DNA from: Corallococcus interemptor
Lineage (GTDB): Bacteria; Myxococcota; Myxococcia; Myxococcales; Myxococcaceae
DNA: 64,000 nucleotides
Assembly (NCBI RefSeq): GCF_003668875.1
Contig: NZ_RAWM01000021.1
Coordinates: 1-64,000 of the forward strand
Reading direction: 5' to 3'
The notes beneath the pieces were generated by a model. The model was not told where the DNA came from. It made no database searches and worked only from the letters and a program-made list of their open reading frames with translations. Shown here piece by piece: positions 8,625 to 17,800 of the stretch. Both the position numbers and the translations under genes were made by a program. Numbering within the stretch: position 1 is the first letter of the stretch; every line of letters starts with the position of its first letter.

Positions 8625-11600
8625 TCAGTGCCGGGGCATCGCGCAGGTGCCCACGTCGCGCAGCAGCTTGTGCGCCTCCGCCAGCAGGGCGTGCCCCTTC
8701 ACCTCCGGGGGCACGCGGGCAATGAGCTTCATGTCCGGCGTCAGCCGGTAGAAGCCCTTGGAGCGCTGCACCAGCCCCGCCACCTTCGCGCCATCCAGCA
8801 GCGCGTCGCCGCCCAGCGCCAGCGACAGCCGGCCCGGGCCCGCCTCCAGCGCGCGCAGCCGCAGCTCGCGCATGTCGATTTTCAGGAGCGTCACCTCGGA
8901 GAGGGCGTCCACCTCGTCGGGGGCCTCGCCGTAGCGGTCCACCAGCTCCGCGCGCAGGTCCGTCACCTCGTCCGGGTGGCTGGCCTGGCTGAAGCGCTTG
9001 TAGAACACCAGCCGCTGGTGCACGTCCGCCACGTAGTCGTCGGGGATGAGCGCCGGCATGGGCAGGTTGATGTCCGGCTCCACGTGCACCTTGGGCGGCT
9101 GGCCCTGCAGCTCCGCCACCGCCTCTTCCATCAGCTGCGCGTACAGGTCGAAGCCAATCTCCGCGATGGCGCCGGACTGCTTTTCGCCCAGCAGGTTGCC
9201 CGCGCCGCGGATCTCCAGGTCGTGGCTGGCGATGGAGAAGCCCGCGCCCAGCTCCGTGAAGTTCTGGAGCACCTCCAGGCGCCGCTGCGCGTCCTTCGTC
9301 ACCGGACGGCGGGTGGGCACCAGCAGGTACGCGTACGCGCGCTCCTTGCTGCGGCCCACGCGCCCGCGCAGCTGGTAGAGCTGCGCCAGGCCGAACTGGT
9401 CCGCGCGGTTGACGATCATCGTGTTGGCGCTGGAGATGTCGATGCCGCTCTCGATGATGCTTGTGCACAGCAGCACCTGGAACTTGTGCTCCGTGAACTG
9501 GAGCATCACCTTCTCCAGCTGCCCCTCGCCCATCTGGCCGTGCGCCACGCCAATGGAGACGTTGGGCAGCAGCTTCTTCAGCTCCTGCTCCATGGACGGC
9601 AGGGACTCCACGCGGTTGTGCACGAAGAAGACCTGGCCCCCTCGGGCAATCTCCCGCTCCACGGCCTCCTTGATGACGCCCTCGTCGTACTTCATCACGA
9701 AGGTGCGGATGGCCCGGCGGTCCTGCGGCGGCGTGGCGATGATGCTCATGTCGCGCACGCCGGACATGCTCATGTGCAGCGTGCGGGGGATGGGCGTCGC
9801 CGTCAGCGTCAGCACATCCACCTGCGTGCGCAGCCGCTTGAGCGCCTCCTTCTGCTTCACGCCGAAGCGCTGCTCCTCGTCCACCACCAGGAGCCCCAGG
9901 TCCTTGAAGGACACGTCGCCCGCCAGCAGCTTGTGCGTGCCGATGACGATGTCGACCTTGCCCTCCTTGGCGCGGCGGAGGATGTCGCGGATCTCCGGCG
10001 GCTTGCGGATGCCGGAGATGACTTCCACCGTGACGGGGTAGTCCTTGAAGCGCTTCTTGAACGAATGGAAGTGCTGCTGCGCCAGCACCGTGGTGGGCAC
10101 CAGCACCGCCACCTGCTTGCGGTCCAGCGTGGCCTTGAAGGCGGCGCGCATGGCCACCTCCGTCTTGCCGTAGCCCACGTCGCCGCAGACGAGCCGGTCC
10201 ATGGGCTGCGCCTTCTGCATGTCCGCGAGCACGTCCTCGATGGCCTTCGCCTGGTCCGGCGTCTCCTCGAACTCGAAGTCCGCCTCGAACTGGGCGAAGT
10301 AGCGGTCCGGCGCCGCGAACGCGTAGCCCGGGTGCGCCTTGCGCGCGGCGGCCATCTGCAACAGCTCCGCCGCCATCTTGAGCAGCTGCTCCTTGACGCG
10401 CTTCTTCGTCTTCTCCCAGCTGGTGGTGCCCAGCTTGTCCAGCTGGACCTTGTCCGGGTCTCCGCCGGTGAACTTCTGGATGAGCCGCATGCGGCCCACC
10501 GGCAGATAGATTTTGTCCCGCCCCGCGTACTCCAGGACGAGGAAGTCCCCCGGCACGCCCTGCACCTCCATCTTCGTCAGGCCCGCGTAGCGCCCGATGC
10601 CGAAGTCGGTGTGGACGATGAGGTCGCCTTCCTTCAGGTCCTTGAAGCCCGCGGCGAACGCATCCAGCTTCTTGCTGCGCTTGACGCGGCGGCGTGAGCG
10701 GACGCCGAAAATCTCCTCGTCCGCGAGCACCGCCAGCCGGCCTTCAGTGTCGATGAAGCCGTGGCTCACCTCGCCGGTGAACAGGTGCGCCCATATCGCA
10801 GGCTCGAAGAGCTTCGCGGGGTCCGCCAGGGGCTCCGTGTGCACCTTCACCATCACGTTGCGGTCCAGCAGGAGCCGCTTGAGCCGGTCCGCCTGGCTGA
10901 GCGTGCCGCACGCCACCGCGCACGCCACGCCGGTGTCGCGCCAGCGCTGCAGCCGCTCCACCAGCGGGGTGAGCGCGCCCTCCTCACCGTGGTGCGCGAG
11001 GATGGCCTCGCGCAGGTCCTGCGTCGTGCCGAAGGTGAAGGCCACGGGCGCTTCGGACTGCGTGAGCGACAGGCCACCGCCCTCCACCACGCGCAGGGCC
11101 TTGAGCCCCGAGGCCACGCCCTCACGCGTGAGGAAGTGGTGCTCCGGAGGGTAGGTGAGGTCCTGGCGCGCGTCCGCCTCCTCCACGCCCTTCGCCAGCT
11201 CCGCCCACAGGTCCTCCAGCGCGCGGTCCAGCCCCACCGGGTCGTCCAGGTAGACGACGGGCTCCTTCGCCCACGCGCGCAGGTAGTCGAACACGGAGGC
11301 CAGGCCGCCCTCGAAGAAGCCGGGCAGCAGTCCCTCCAGCCCGAAGCCGGGCAGTCCTTCCCGGAGCGCGTCCAGCCGCTCGCGCAGCTTGATGGTGGGC
11401 AGGTTGATGCGGTCCGCCACCGCGCGGGCGGCGGCCTCCGCGCGCGGGCGGGTGTCGTCGGTGAGCAGCAGCTCGCGCGCGGGCACCAGGTCCACCGTCT
11501 TGAGCGCGTCCACGGTGCGCTGCGACTCCGGGTCGAAGACGCGGATGGACTCGATGGTGTCCCCGAAGAACTCCAGGCGCACCGGCCGCTCGTACAGCGG

Positions 11601-12209
11601 GCTGAAGACGTCCAGCAGGCCGCCGCGCACGCTGAAGGTGCCCTTGTCCTCCACCAGCGGGCTGTTCTGGTAGCCCATCAGCGCCAGCTTCCGCGCCAGC
11701 GAGTCGCGGTCGAAGTCCTGGCCCACCTCCACGCGCTGGGCCAGCCCCTCCATCACCCCCAGCGGCAGCACGCGGCGGTGCAGCGCGCGCAGGGACAGCA
11801 CCAGCGCGGGGAACGGCGTGCCGCGCGCCAGGTGGAACAGCGCGCCCAGCCGCTCCGTGATGGGGCCCGCCTCCGGCGACAGCTCGTCGTAGGGAAGCAC
11901 CTCGTCCGCGGGCAGCCGCAGCACGCGCGGCTCCAGCAGGCTGCCCGTGCCGCCCAGGAAGAAGGCCAGGTCGTGCGCGAGCGCGTCCGCCGCCTCCTCG
12001 TCCGCGGCCACGCACACCAGCGGCGCGCGCAGCTCCCGGTGCAGGCGGGCGAGCAGGTGGCCACGTGCCGCGCCCTTCACCCCCTGCGTCCGCGCGCGGT
12101 GGCCCACGCGCAGGGAGGCCAGCAGCCGGGCGAAGGCATCACCGGAGGAGGGGGGAGCGCCGCCGGGCCAGGGCGTGCCGTCGGACTTCGGAGGAAGGGA
12201 GGTGTCCAT
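8625..12209 (-). CDS. mfd: Transcription-repair coupling factor Mfd
   Basis: 1194 residues, close to the usual 1150-1200. Mfd removes RNA polymerase stalled at DNA lesions and recruits UvrA. The N-terminal UvrB-like region (about 30-400) leads to the RNA-polymerase-interacting domain (FGIGRYAGLTKMEVQGVPGDFLVLEYAGRDKIYLPV, about 535-575). The RecG-like translocase modules follow: Walker A CGDVGYGKTEVAMRAA (about 671), the DEEQ box VVDEEQRFG (about 775), motif III TATPIPRTL, and the C-terminal QLRGRVGRSKERAYAYLL. The TRCF-type D7 domain closes the protein. The start at 12209 gives a standard N-terminus. A candidate promoter lies at 12234-12263, and a DUF2652 gene follows 38 bases after the stop. 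Confidence 0.96.
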   Translation of the reverse strand: MDTSLPPKSDGTPWPGGAPPSSGDAFARLLASLRVGHRARTQGVKGAARGHLLARLHRELRAPLVCVAADEEAADALAHDLAFFLGGTGSLLEPRVLRLPADEVLPYDELSPEAGPITERLGALFHLARGTPFPALVLSLRALHRRVLPLGVMEGLAQRVEVGQDFDRDSLARKLALMGYQNSPLVEDKGTFSVRGGLLDVFSPLYERPVRLEFFGDTIESIRVFDPESQRTVDALKTVDLVPARELLLTDDTRPRAEAAARAVADRINLPTIKLRERLDALREGLPGFGLEGLLPGFFEGGLASVFDYLRAWAKEPVVYLDDPVGLDRALEDLWAELAKGVEEADARQDLTYPPEHHFLTREGVASGLKALRVVEGGGLSLTQSEAPVAFTFGTTQDLREAILAHHGEEGALTPLVERLQRWRDTGVACAVACGTLSQADRLKRLLLDRNVMVKVHTEPLADPAKLFEPAIWAHLFTGEVSHGFIDTEGRLAVLADEEIFGVRSRRRVKRSKKLDAFAAGFKDLKEGDLIVHTDFGIGRYAGLTKMEVQGVPGDFLVLEYAGRDKIYLPVGRMRLIQKFTGGDPDKVQLDKLGTTSWEKTKKRVKEQLLKMAAELLQMAAARKAHPGYAFAAPDRYFAQFEADFEFEETPDQAKAIEDVLADMQKAQPMDRLVCGDVGYGKTEVAMRAAFKATLDRKQVAVLVPTTVLAQQHFHSFKKRFKDYPVTVEVISGIRKPPEIRDILRRAKEGKVDIVIGTHKLLAGDVSFKDLGLLVVDEEQRFGVKQKEALKRLRTQVDVLTLTATPIPRTLHMSMSGVRDMSIIATPPQDRRAIRTFVMKYDEGVIKEAVEREIARGGQVFFVHNRVESLPSMEQELKKLLPNVSIGVAHGQMGEGQLEKVMLQFTEHKFQVLLCTSIIESGIDISSANTMIVNRADQFGLAQLYQLRGRVGRSKERAYAYLLVPTRRPVTKDAQRRLEVLQNFTELGAGFSIASHDLEIRGAGNLLGEKQSGAIAEIGFDLYAQLMEEAVAELQGQPPKVHVEPDINLPMPALIPDDYVADVHQRLVFYKRFSQASHPDEVTDLRAELVDRYGEAPDEVDALSEVTLLKIDMRELRLRALEAGPGRLSLALGGDALLDGAKVAGLVQRSKGFYRLTPDMKLIARVPPEVKGHALLAEAHKLLRDVGTCAMPRH

Positions 12210-12233
12210 TCAGGGGCCGTGTGGGGCCCTCGG

Positions 12234-12263
12234 CTAATTAGGGTGAGCCCTGCCCCAAATCAA
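12234..12263 (-). promoter_or_regulatory. Candidate housekeeping promoter for mfd
   Basis: On the minus strand TTGATT (12263-12258) and TAATTA (12239-12234) are separated by 18 bases. The second hexamer ends about 25 bases before the mfd ATG. The AT-rich hexamers stand out in this very GC-rich sequence. The -10 match to consensus is only partial, so this is a tentative sigma-70-type call. Confidence 0.3.
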
Positions 12264-12329
12264 CGCTGGATGCGGACCGCTGTCGTGTCCATGGAGCCAG
12301 CGGGACGGCCGCCGGGCGGGGAGGCTCAC

Positions 12330-12364
12330 GCGCGCCCGGGACCTGTCCAGGTCCCCGGGCGCGC
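12330..12364 (-). terminator. Strong GC hairpin after the minor-pilin cluster
   Basis: An almost perfect inverted repeat: a 16-base left arm (12330-12345), a 2-base loop and a 17-base right arm (12348-12364) with a single bulge. It begins 13 bases downstream of the FimU-like stop at 12377 and lies before the mfd promoter region. There is no U-tract, which is common for hairpin terminators in very GC-rich genomes. It probably insulates mfd from the pilin operon. Confidence 0.6.
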
Positions 12365-12376
12365 GGCCTCACCTGC

Positions 12377-13072
12377 TCAGGGCACCGCGCACGCCGCCGC
12401 CAGCCGCGCGTCCTTCTTGGTGGCGTCGCTGGTGGTGGCCGCCAGCGAGTCGCAGTCCATCACGCTGGACAGGCCCGTCAGCGGCTCCACCATCAGCACG
12501 CTCTTGGCGCGGTTGGAGGTGAAGCGGAACTGGATGGAGCTGTCCGTCGGAGCCGCCGCCGCGATGGTCGCGGGGTTTCCAAGCTGCCCCTGCAGACAAT
12601 CCATCTTGTTGAACACCGGCCGGCCGGAGCCCGGCAGGAAGCACAGGTTGTTGATGTTGGTGGCGTTCATCGTGGGCGGGATGACGATGTCCGGCCCCGT
12701 CTCACTGCAGCACGCGGGCGCGGTGCGGCAGGTCTTGTTGAGGCAGGCGGGGCTGGGGCACTGGTCCATGCCCCAGTCGTCCGGCGTGTTGAGGTCGTTG
12801 CCGCACTTCAGCCGCTCCCAGCGGGCCACGGTGTGCTGCCTGCCGTCCAGCAGGGTGACGTTGTTCTCCACCACGAAGCGCACCGGCTGGGTCGTGCTGA
12901 TGGCCAGCTGGCGCGCGCGCAGCGCGGACGACCACAGCTCGCGCGTGGCGGTGTTCTCCTTCTGCCCGCCGATGCGGCCCTGCATGGCCACCACCGACAG
13001 GCCGATGAGCACGGACACCACCGCCAGGGCGGTCATCATCTCCAACAACGTCATGCCGCGCGTGTGCTTCAT
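12377..13072 (-). CDS. GspH/FimU-like minor pilin
   Basis: 231-residue type IV prepilin. The short leader MKHTRG is followed by MTLLEMMTALAVVSVLIGLSVVAM: a type III signal with cleavage after Gly6, N-methylated Met1 and Glu5 of the mature protein, and a hydrophobic alpha-1 helix. The globular part (about residues 35-231) has several Cys residues that could form disulphides (segments DQCPSPACLNKTC and APACCSE). FimU/GspH-type subunits sit in the pilus tip or priming complex with PilV, PilW, PilX and PilY1. It overlaps the upstream PilW-like gene by 4 bases (ATGA) and is the last gene of the cluster. Confidence 0.8.
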   Translation of the reverse strand: MKHTRGMTLLEMMTALAVVSVLIGLSVVAMQGRIGGQKENTATRELWSSALRARQLAISTTQPVRFVVENNVTLLDGRQHTVARWERLKCGNDLNTPDDWGMDQCPSPACLNKTCRTAPACCSETGPDIVIPPTMNATNINNLCFLPGSGRPVFNKMDCLQGQLGNPATIAAAAPTDSSIQFRFTSNRAKSVLMVEPLTGLSSVMDCDSLAATTSDATKKDARLAAACAVP

Positions 13073-14376
13073 GGAATAACCACCACCGAGGCCGAGGGGT
13101 CCACCGGCCGCTGCAAGCCCACCGTCATGTTGCGCGCCGCGACCCGGAAGGTGTAGCGACGGCGCGTGTAGCCATCCCTGGCCTGGCCCTCTTCATCCGT
13201 GCCCGTCATGTCCGCGTCGCGGTTGACGCGCCGGGTGCGGATGACCAGCGTCACCTCCAGCTCGCGCACCCGCTGGCGCAGGCGCTTGATGACCTCCGCC
13301 TTCCGGTCCGCGGCGGTGATGGAGTTGATGGCCGGCAGCGGGTTCCCATCCGGGCCGCGGTCGTCCGTCCTGCAGGTATTCAGGGTGTACTGCGCCTCGT
13401 CGCACTGGGAGATGGCCGGGTGGGGCAAGCCGGGGTTGCGCCAGTTGGTGTCGGTGCCCACGCCGGGGTACCACTCCATGGCGTACTCGCCGGACGTGCC
13501 CTTGAGGGCATTGTCGAAGTCCACGACGCCCTCGCGCACGGACAGGTGCTCCACGTCGCGGCTCAACACGGTCCAGTTCGCCGCTCCGACCGCGCGGTAC
13601 TCCAGCGCGGGGCTGCCGCCCTTCCAGTTCACCCGGTAGGCCGCGCCGTTCAGCCGCAGGGCCATCCAGTTCACGAGGTCGCCGGCGTCCTTGGGCGCCC
13701 AGTGGGTGCTCGTGGTGCTCTCGCACGTGGGAGACTCGAGGAGCGCCCCATTGACCGTGATGGTGGAGGGCGTGGCGGGAGGGCCCACCGTCCCCTGGGA
13801 GATGGCGGTGATGCTGACCGGGCAGGCCGGCCGGTTGCCCCCGCTGACCATGATGGCGGACGCGGGGCCGCTGGGGGTGATCATCGCCGCCGACGCGACC
13901 GGGGTGCCGCAGAAGCTGCTCTTGGACTCGCGGACCTTCGAGTTCGCGCACGGGGCGAGCTTGATCATCCCCGCGGTGTCCCCCCAGTAGAGCTGGATGG
14001 CATCCGACGCCGGGAAGCCCACGGGAGGCAGCTCGAAGTTCGCGTCCGCGCCGAACGGGGTGCCCGTGCCCGTCTTCAGGTCCGGCCTGTAATAGACGGA
14101 GATGGCCGAGCGCTCGTCGGTGCCGCCGCCGGCCTTGGCGAACGCGATGGGCGCGTTGCCCATGCCCGCGCCCGCCCGGGCGATGTCCAGCGCCAGCATC
14201 TCCTTCACGGCGCGCCCGGTGACCTGCGCGGTCATCGTCTGCTCTTCGAACAGCGCGCGCTTCTGCATCTGCGCGCCCACCACCAGGCCGGTGGTGAGCA
14301 CGACGACGCCCAGCGCGCTGGCGATCATCACTTCCAGGAGCGTGAAGCCCCGGCCTTGGATTGAAGTGTGTTTCAC
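13069..14376 (-). CDS. PilW-like minor pilin
   Basis: 435-residue prepilin. The leader MKHTSIQGRG is followed by FTLLEVMIASALGVVVLTTGLVVG: canonical cleavage before Phe, Glu5 present, hydrophobic alpha-1. The mature protein is large for a minor pilin, with a long beta-rich C-terminal domain, and its size and order resemble PilW. The stop overlaps the FimU-like start by 4 bases, and the start overlaps the PilV-like stop by 4 bases. This indicates translational coupling and fixed stoichiometry of the tip subunits. Confidence 0.8.
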   Translation of the reverse strand: MKHTSIQGRGFTLLEVMIASALGVVVLTTGLVVGAQMQKRALFEEQTMTAQVTGRAVKEMLALDIARAGAGMGNAPIAFAKAGGGTDERSAISVYYRPDLKTGTGTPFGADANFELPPVGFPASDAIQLYWGDTAGMIKLAPCANSKVRESKSSFCGTPVASAAMITPSGPASAIMVSGGNRPACPVSITAISQGTVGPPATPSTITVNGALLESPTCESTTSTHWAPKDAGDLVNWMALRLNGAAYRVNWKGGSPALEYRAVGAANWTVLSRDVEHLSVREGVVDFDNALKGTSGEYAMEWYPGVGTDTNWRNPGLPHPAISQCDEAQYTLNTCRTDDRGPDGNPLPAINSITAADRKAEVIKRLRQRVRELEVTLVIRTRRVNRDADMTGTDEEGQARDGYTRRRYTFRVAARNMTVGLQRPVDPSASVVVIP

Positions 14377-14885
14377 GGTGCCATCCGGGTCTGCATGACC
14401 ACCATCTGCCGGTCCGTGCGGATGCCCGGCTCGACCCAGCTCACGGACACGCGCACGTTCACCAGCGTCCCCGACGAGGCCCCCACGAGGCTCCGGTTGA
14501 GGGCCGGCTCACCCATGCTGCCGCCGGCCTCCATGGTGCCGGGGACCTGCGGGTTGTCCACGTCGACGTCCACCGTGTACATGCGCGCCACGACCTTCGG
14601 ATCCGTGGGCGCGCTGTTGCGCAGGAAGCCGTCCGACGTCTGCCAGACGTTGAACGTCTCGTCCTTCGCCACGTCGCAGGTCGGAGACCCCTGGCAGCCA
14701 CGCTGGAGGATGTTCTCCAGCGTGCGCTCCGCGATGATCTGCGCCTGATTGGCGGTCAGGGTGCGGCGGTTGGAGCGGGTCGTCTGGCTCACCACGGTCA
14801 TCGCCGCCGCCACGCCCAGCAGCATGACGGCCATGGTGGCCATGACTTCCAGCAGGGTGACACCCCGTGAGGCGCGCTGCTTCAT
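14373..14885 (-). CDS. PilV-like minor pilin
   Basis: 170-residue prepilin. The frame is open upstream, but the ATG at 14885 overlaps the pilY1 stop (ATGA) and gives a proper leader MKQRASRG followed by VTLLEVMATMAVMLLGVAAAM with Glu5. The globular part contains CQGSPTCDVAKDETF, a possible disulphide loop. Position between PilY1 and the PilW-like gene, plus size, point to PilV. Minor pilins of this class link PilY1 to the pilus tip and prime pilin assembly at the inner membrane. Confidence 0.78.
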   Translation of the reverse strand: MKQRASRGVTLLEVMATMAVMLLGVAAAMTVVSQTTRSNRRTLTANQAQIIAERTLENILQRGCQGSPTCDVAKDETFNVWQTSDGFLRNSAPTDPKVVARMYTVDVDVDNPQVPGTMEAGGSMGEPALNRSLVGASSGTLVNVRVSVSWVEPGIRTDRQMVVMQTRMAP

Positions 14886-17800
14886 TGCGGCAATCTCCCG
14901 TCGGGCAGCGGTTCCCAGAGCATGATCTGCGAGCGGGACGAACCGCTCGTGCCCGCCTTGTTGTTCCACTCGTTCGGATCGCCCGTGAACTGCATCTTAC
15001 CCGTGGCGGAGAGCACGAAGAGGTGCTCGTCGTGCACCACCGGCGAGGAGATGGCGTGGCCCTCCAGCGCGGCCGGCCCGCCGCCGGTCAGCACACCGGT
15101 CGTCTGGTTGGCCGTGTACGCCTCGCCGTGCTTGCTCGCATTGAGGCTGCAGATGTCCGCCGCCGTGCCCACCGCGGTCGCGGCGTAGATGCTGTCCGCG
15201 CTGAGCGCCACGCCGCCCCACAGCTTCTGGCCCGGGGACAGCTTCTGCACCCACAGGGGCTGCAGCTCAGCGCACGGCTTCTTGCCGGCGGGGTCCGGGT
15301 CCTCGAAGGCCAGCAGGTGGTACTGGTACGTGGGGTTCGAGGGGTTCTGCACATCCGGGGCGTAGCCGTCCGTGTACTTGTCCGGGCTGTCGCTGGTGCC
15401 GAAGAAGAAGCGCACCGCCGGGCCCGCGTCCGTGCTGACCAGCTTCACGGCCATGTTGGAGTAGAGCTCCTGCAGGTCCAGCTCCTTCTGGCTCGCGTCC
15501 GCGCGCCCCTGCAGCGCGGAGGCCGCGTGGGCCACCATGCACTTCTGCACCTGGCTGCCCAGCTTGCGGGAGGTGCTCACGTTCTTGAGGTTGACGCGCC
15601 AGACGCTGCCGGCCGTGGTGGGCACGTACATGACGTCGTAGGAGCCGTCCTGGTCCAGGTCCACCATCGGCGTCTCCGCCGCGATGCCCGAGCCCTGCTC
15701 GAAGGTGAGCACGCCCGCGTACCTGCCGGGGTTGCCGTTGCCGTACGTGAGCGGCTTGCCGGTCTTCATGTCCAGCAGGTAGACGGCGCCCGCGCGCAGG
15801 TCGCCCGGGTCGTAGTCGGTGCCCACCACCGCCACCCAGCGGCGGTCCTTGTCCAGCGAGGAGCCCCAGGAGATGCGCACCAGGGACGGGGCGTGCCGGG
15901 AGCCGGAGTTGTCCGGCATCAGCACGCTGGAGTCGTCCTTGATGGCTTTGGTGAAGGCCGTCGCCACGTCCGCGTCCGCCAGGCTGAACTCCCACAGCGG
16001 CAGCGGGTACCAGGAGTCCTTCGGGTTGGTGATGTCCAGCGCGAACACCACCGGGCTGGTCTTGCCCGTCGCGGAGACGAGCACCGTCTTGGCGCCCTTC
16101 TGCTTCTGCGCGTTGGCCGCCGGCTTCCAGGTGTACTTGATGGAGGCATCCCAGTCGTCGCGGTCACCGAAGTCCATGTTGGCGATGGTGGGCGAGGCGT
16201 CCATCTGCGGACGGGGCAGGGTGCCCGAGCCGCGGAAGCGCACGTACTGGTTGCGGTACTGGCTCAGCAGCAGGTTGGGCATGTACGCGAACTCCTCGCC
16301 GCCGGAGCCGTAGTCGCGGAGCGCCGGATCGCCGTTCGTCGGGCAGTCCGAGGGCACGAAGTAGCCGCGGAACTGCGCGCCGGGCACGCAGCCGTCGTTC
16401 ACCCCGTTGCGGAAGGCGCCCGCGGTGAAGGAGTGGAGCACGCCCGACATCGTCCCCACGAAGGCGCGGGTGGTGCGGGTCTCCAGGGGCTTCATGAAGT
16501 TGTCGCGGTAGAGGTCGCGCTCGGCGGGCTTCGCGTTCTGGTACCAGGGGTCCTGGTACGGGGGGACGGACAGCGCCACCGTGGAGAGGTTGATGCCGCC
16601 GAACGGCCAGGGGCGGAACTTGTCCGCGCTGGTCGCCGCGTTCACGTTCTCATAGCCATACAGCCAGTCGATGAGGAACTGACGGTCGCTGTACGGCGCC
16701 GTCGACGCGACGACGGTGCAGATGCCGTCGTTGTTCATGTCGTAGAGGTAGCGCCCGTCGATCTCGCTGTACGTGTTGCACAGCGAGGTCGGCATCAGCG
16801 TGCCGCCCACGTCCGCGTCCTTGACCTCCCGGCGGTCCCCCGCGCCGTTGACCGTGTAGATCTTCCGGTTGAGCGGGTTGGAGCTGGCCAGCGACAGCGC
16901 CATCACGCGCCCGGCCTCCCAGCGCAGCTTCGTCGCGGTCGCCTTGGTGTTCTCCGGGTCGTAGAGCGACTGCATGAACAGCCGGCCGCGGATGGTGAAG
17001 TCCTTGGAGTTGTCATACGCGCGGTTGCCGGCGGGGGGCAGCGCGCCCGGGGTGGTCGTCCAGTTCTTGCCCCAGTTCTGACCCGGGGTCTCGTTCACGC
17101 CCCAGACGGCGACGTTGCCGATGGTGCTGGGGCTGGAGCGCGCGTAGGCGCCCGAGCGCACCGCCTGGTAGCCGATGTCCACGTCGTCGATGATGGGCCG
17201 GCACAGCTCGCTGGGGCTGCTGATGTCCACCTTCCAGCACAGCTGCGAACCGGTGAGGCCGAGCGCCAGGATGTCGATCTCCACCTCCTGGTCCGGGTAC
17301 TGCTTCTCGTTGTCCAGCGGCACCGGCACCCAGGTGGGCGTCTCGTTCTTCTTGTACAGGTTCGTGACGGGGTCGAGGACGCGGCAGTCCACCGCGATGG
17401 AATAGGTGATGGTGGGCTTCACGCCGCTCGCGGTGCAGGCGCCGGCGATCTCCTCCGTCCAGCAGGGGGCCTTCGAGCAGCCGGAGCGGATGTTCGTGGG
17501 CGGGTTGCCCGGCGTCGCGTACGGGGCGACGTCGTCCTGGCGGCGGAAGCGGACCTTGGTGATGGTGAATTCCGGGCCCAGCTTGTCGCCCACGTCGCTC
17601 ATGACGTCCGAGGACACCGTGGTGGACTGCGCGCCACCGCCGTTCTCCTTGTTGATCATGAACACGATGTCGTTGAAGTCGCGGTCACCGCCGCCGTTGA
17701 GGTCCTCGAAGCCGAGGATCCACCGGAAGGGGTCCGTGGTCGGCGCGCCCACGATGACGTGGGGCATGAAGTTCATCTTGTCGATGGCGACCTGCGGATT

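Noticed and set aside
8622-10697. Long plus-strand frame inside mfd
   Set aside because: Antisense to strongly conserved Mfd helicase motifs; composition typical of GC-skew shadows.
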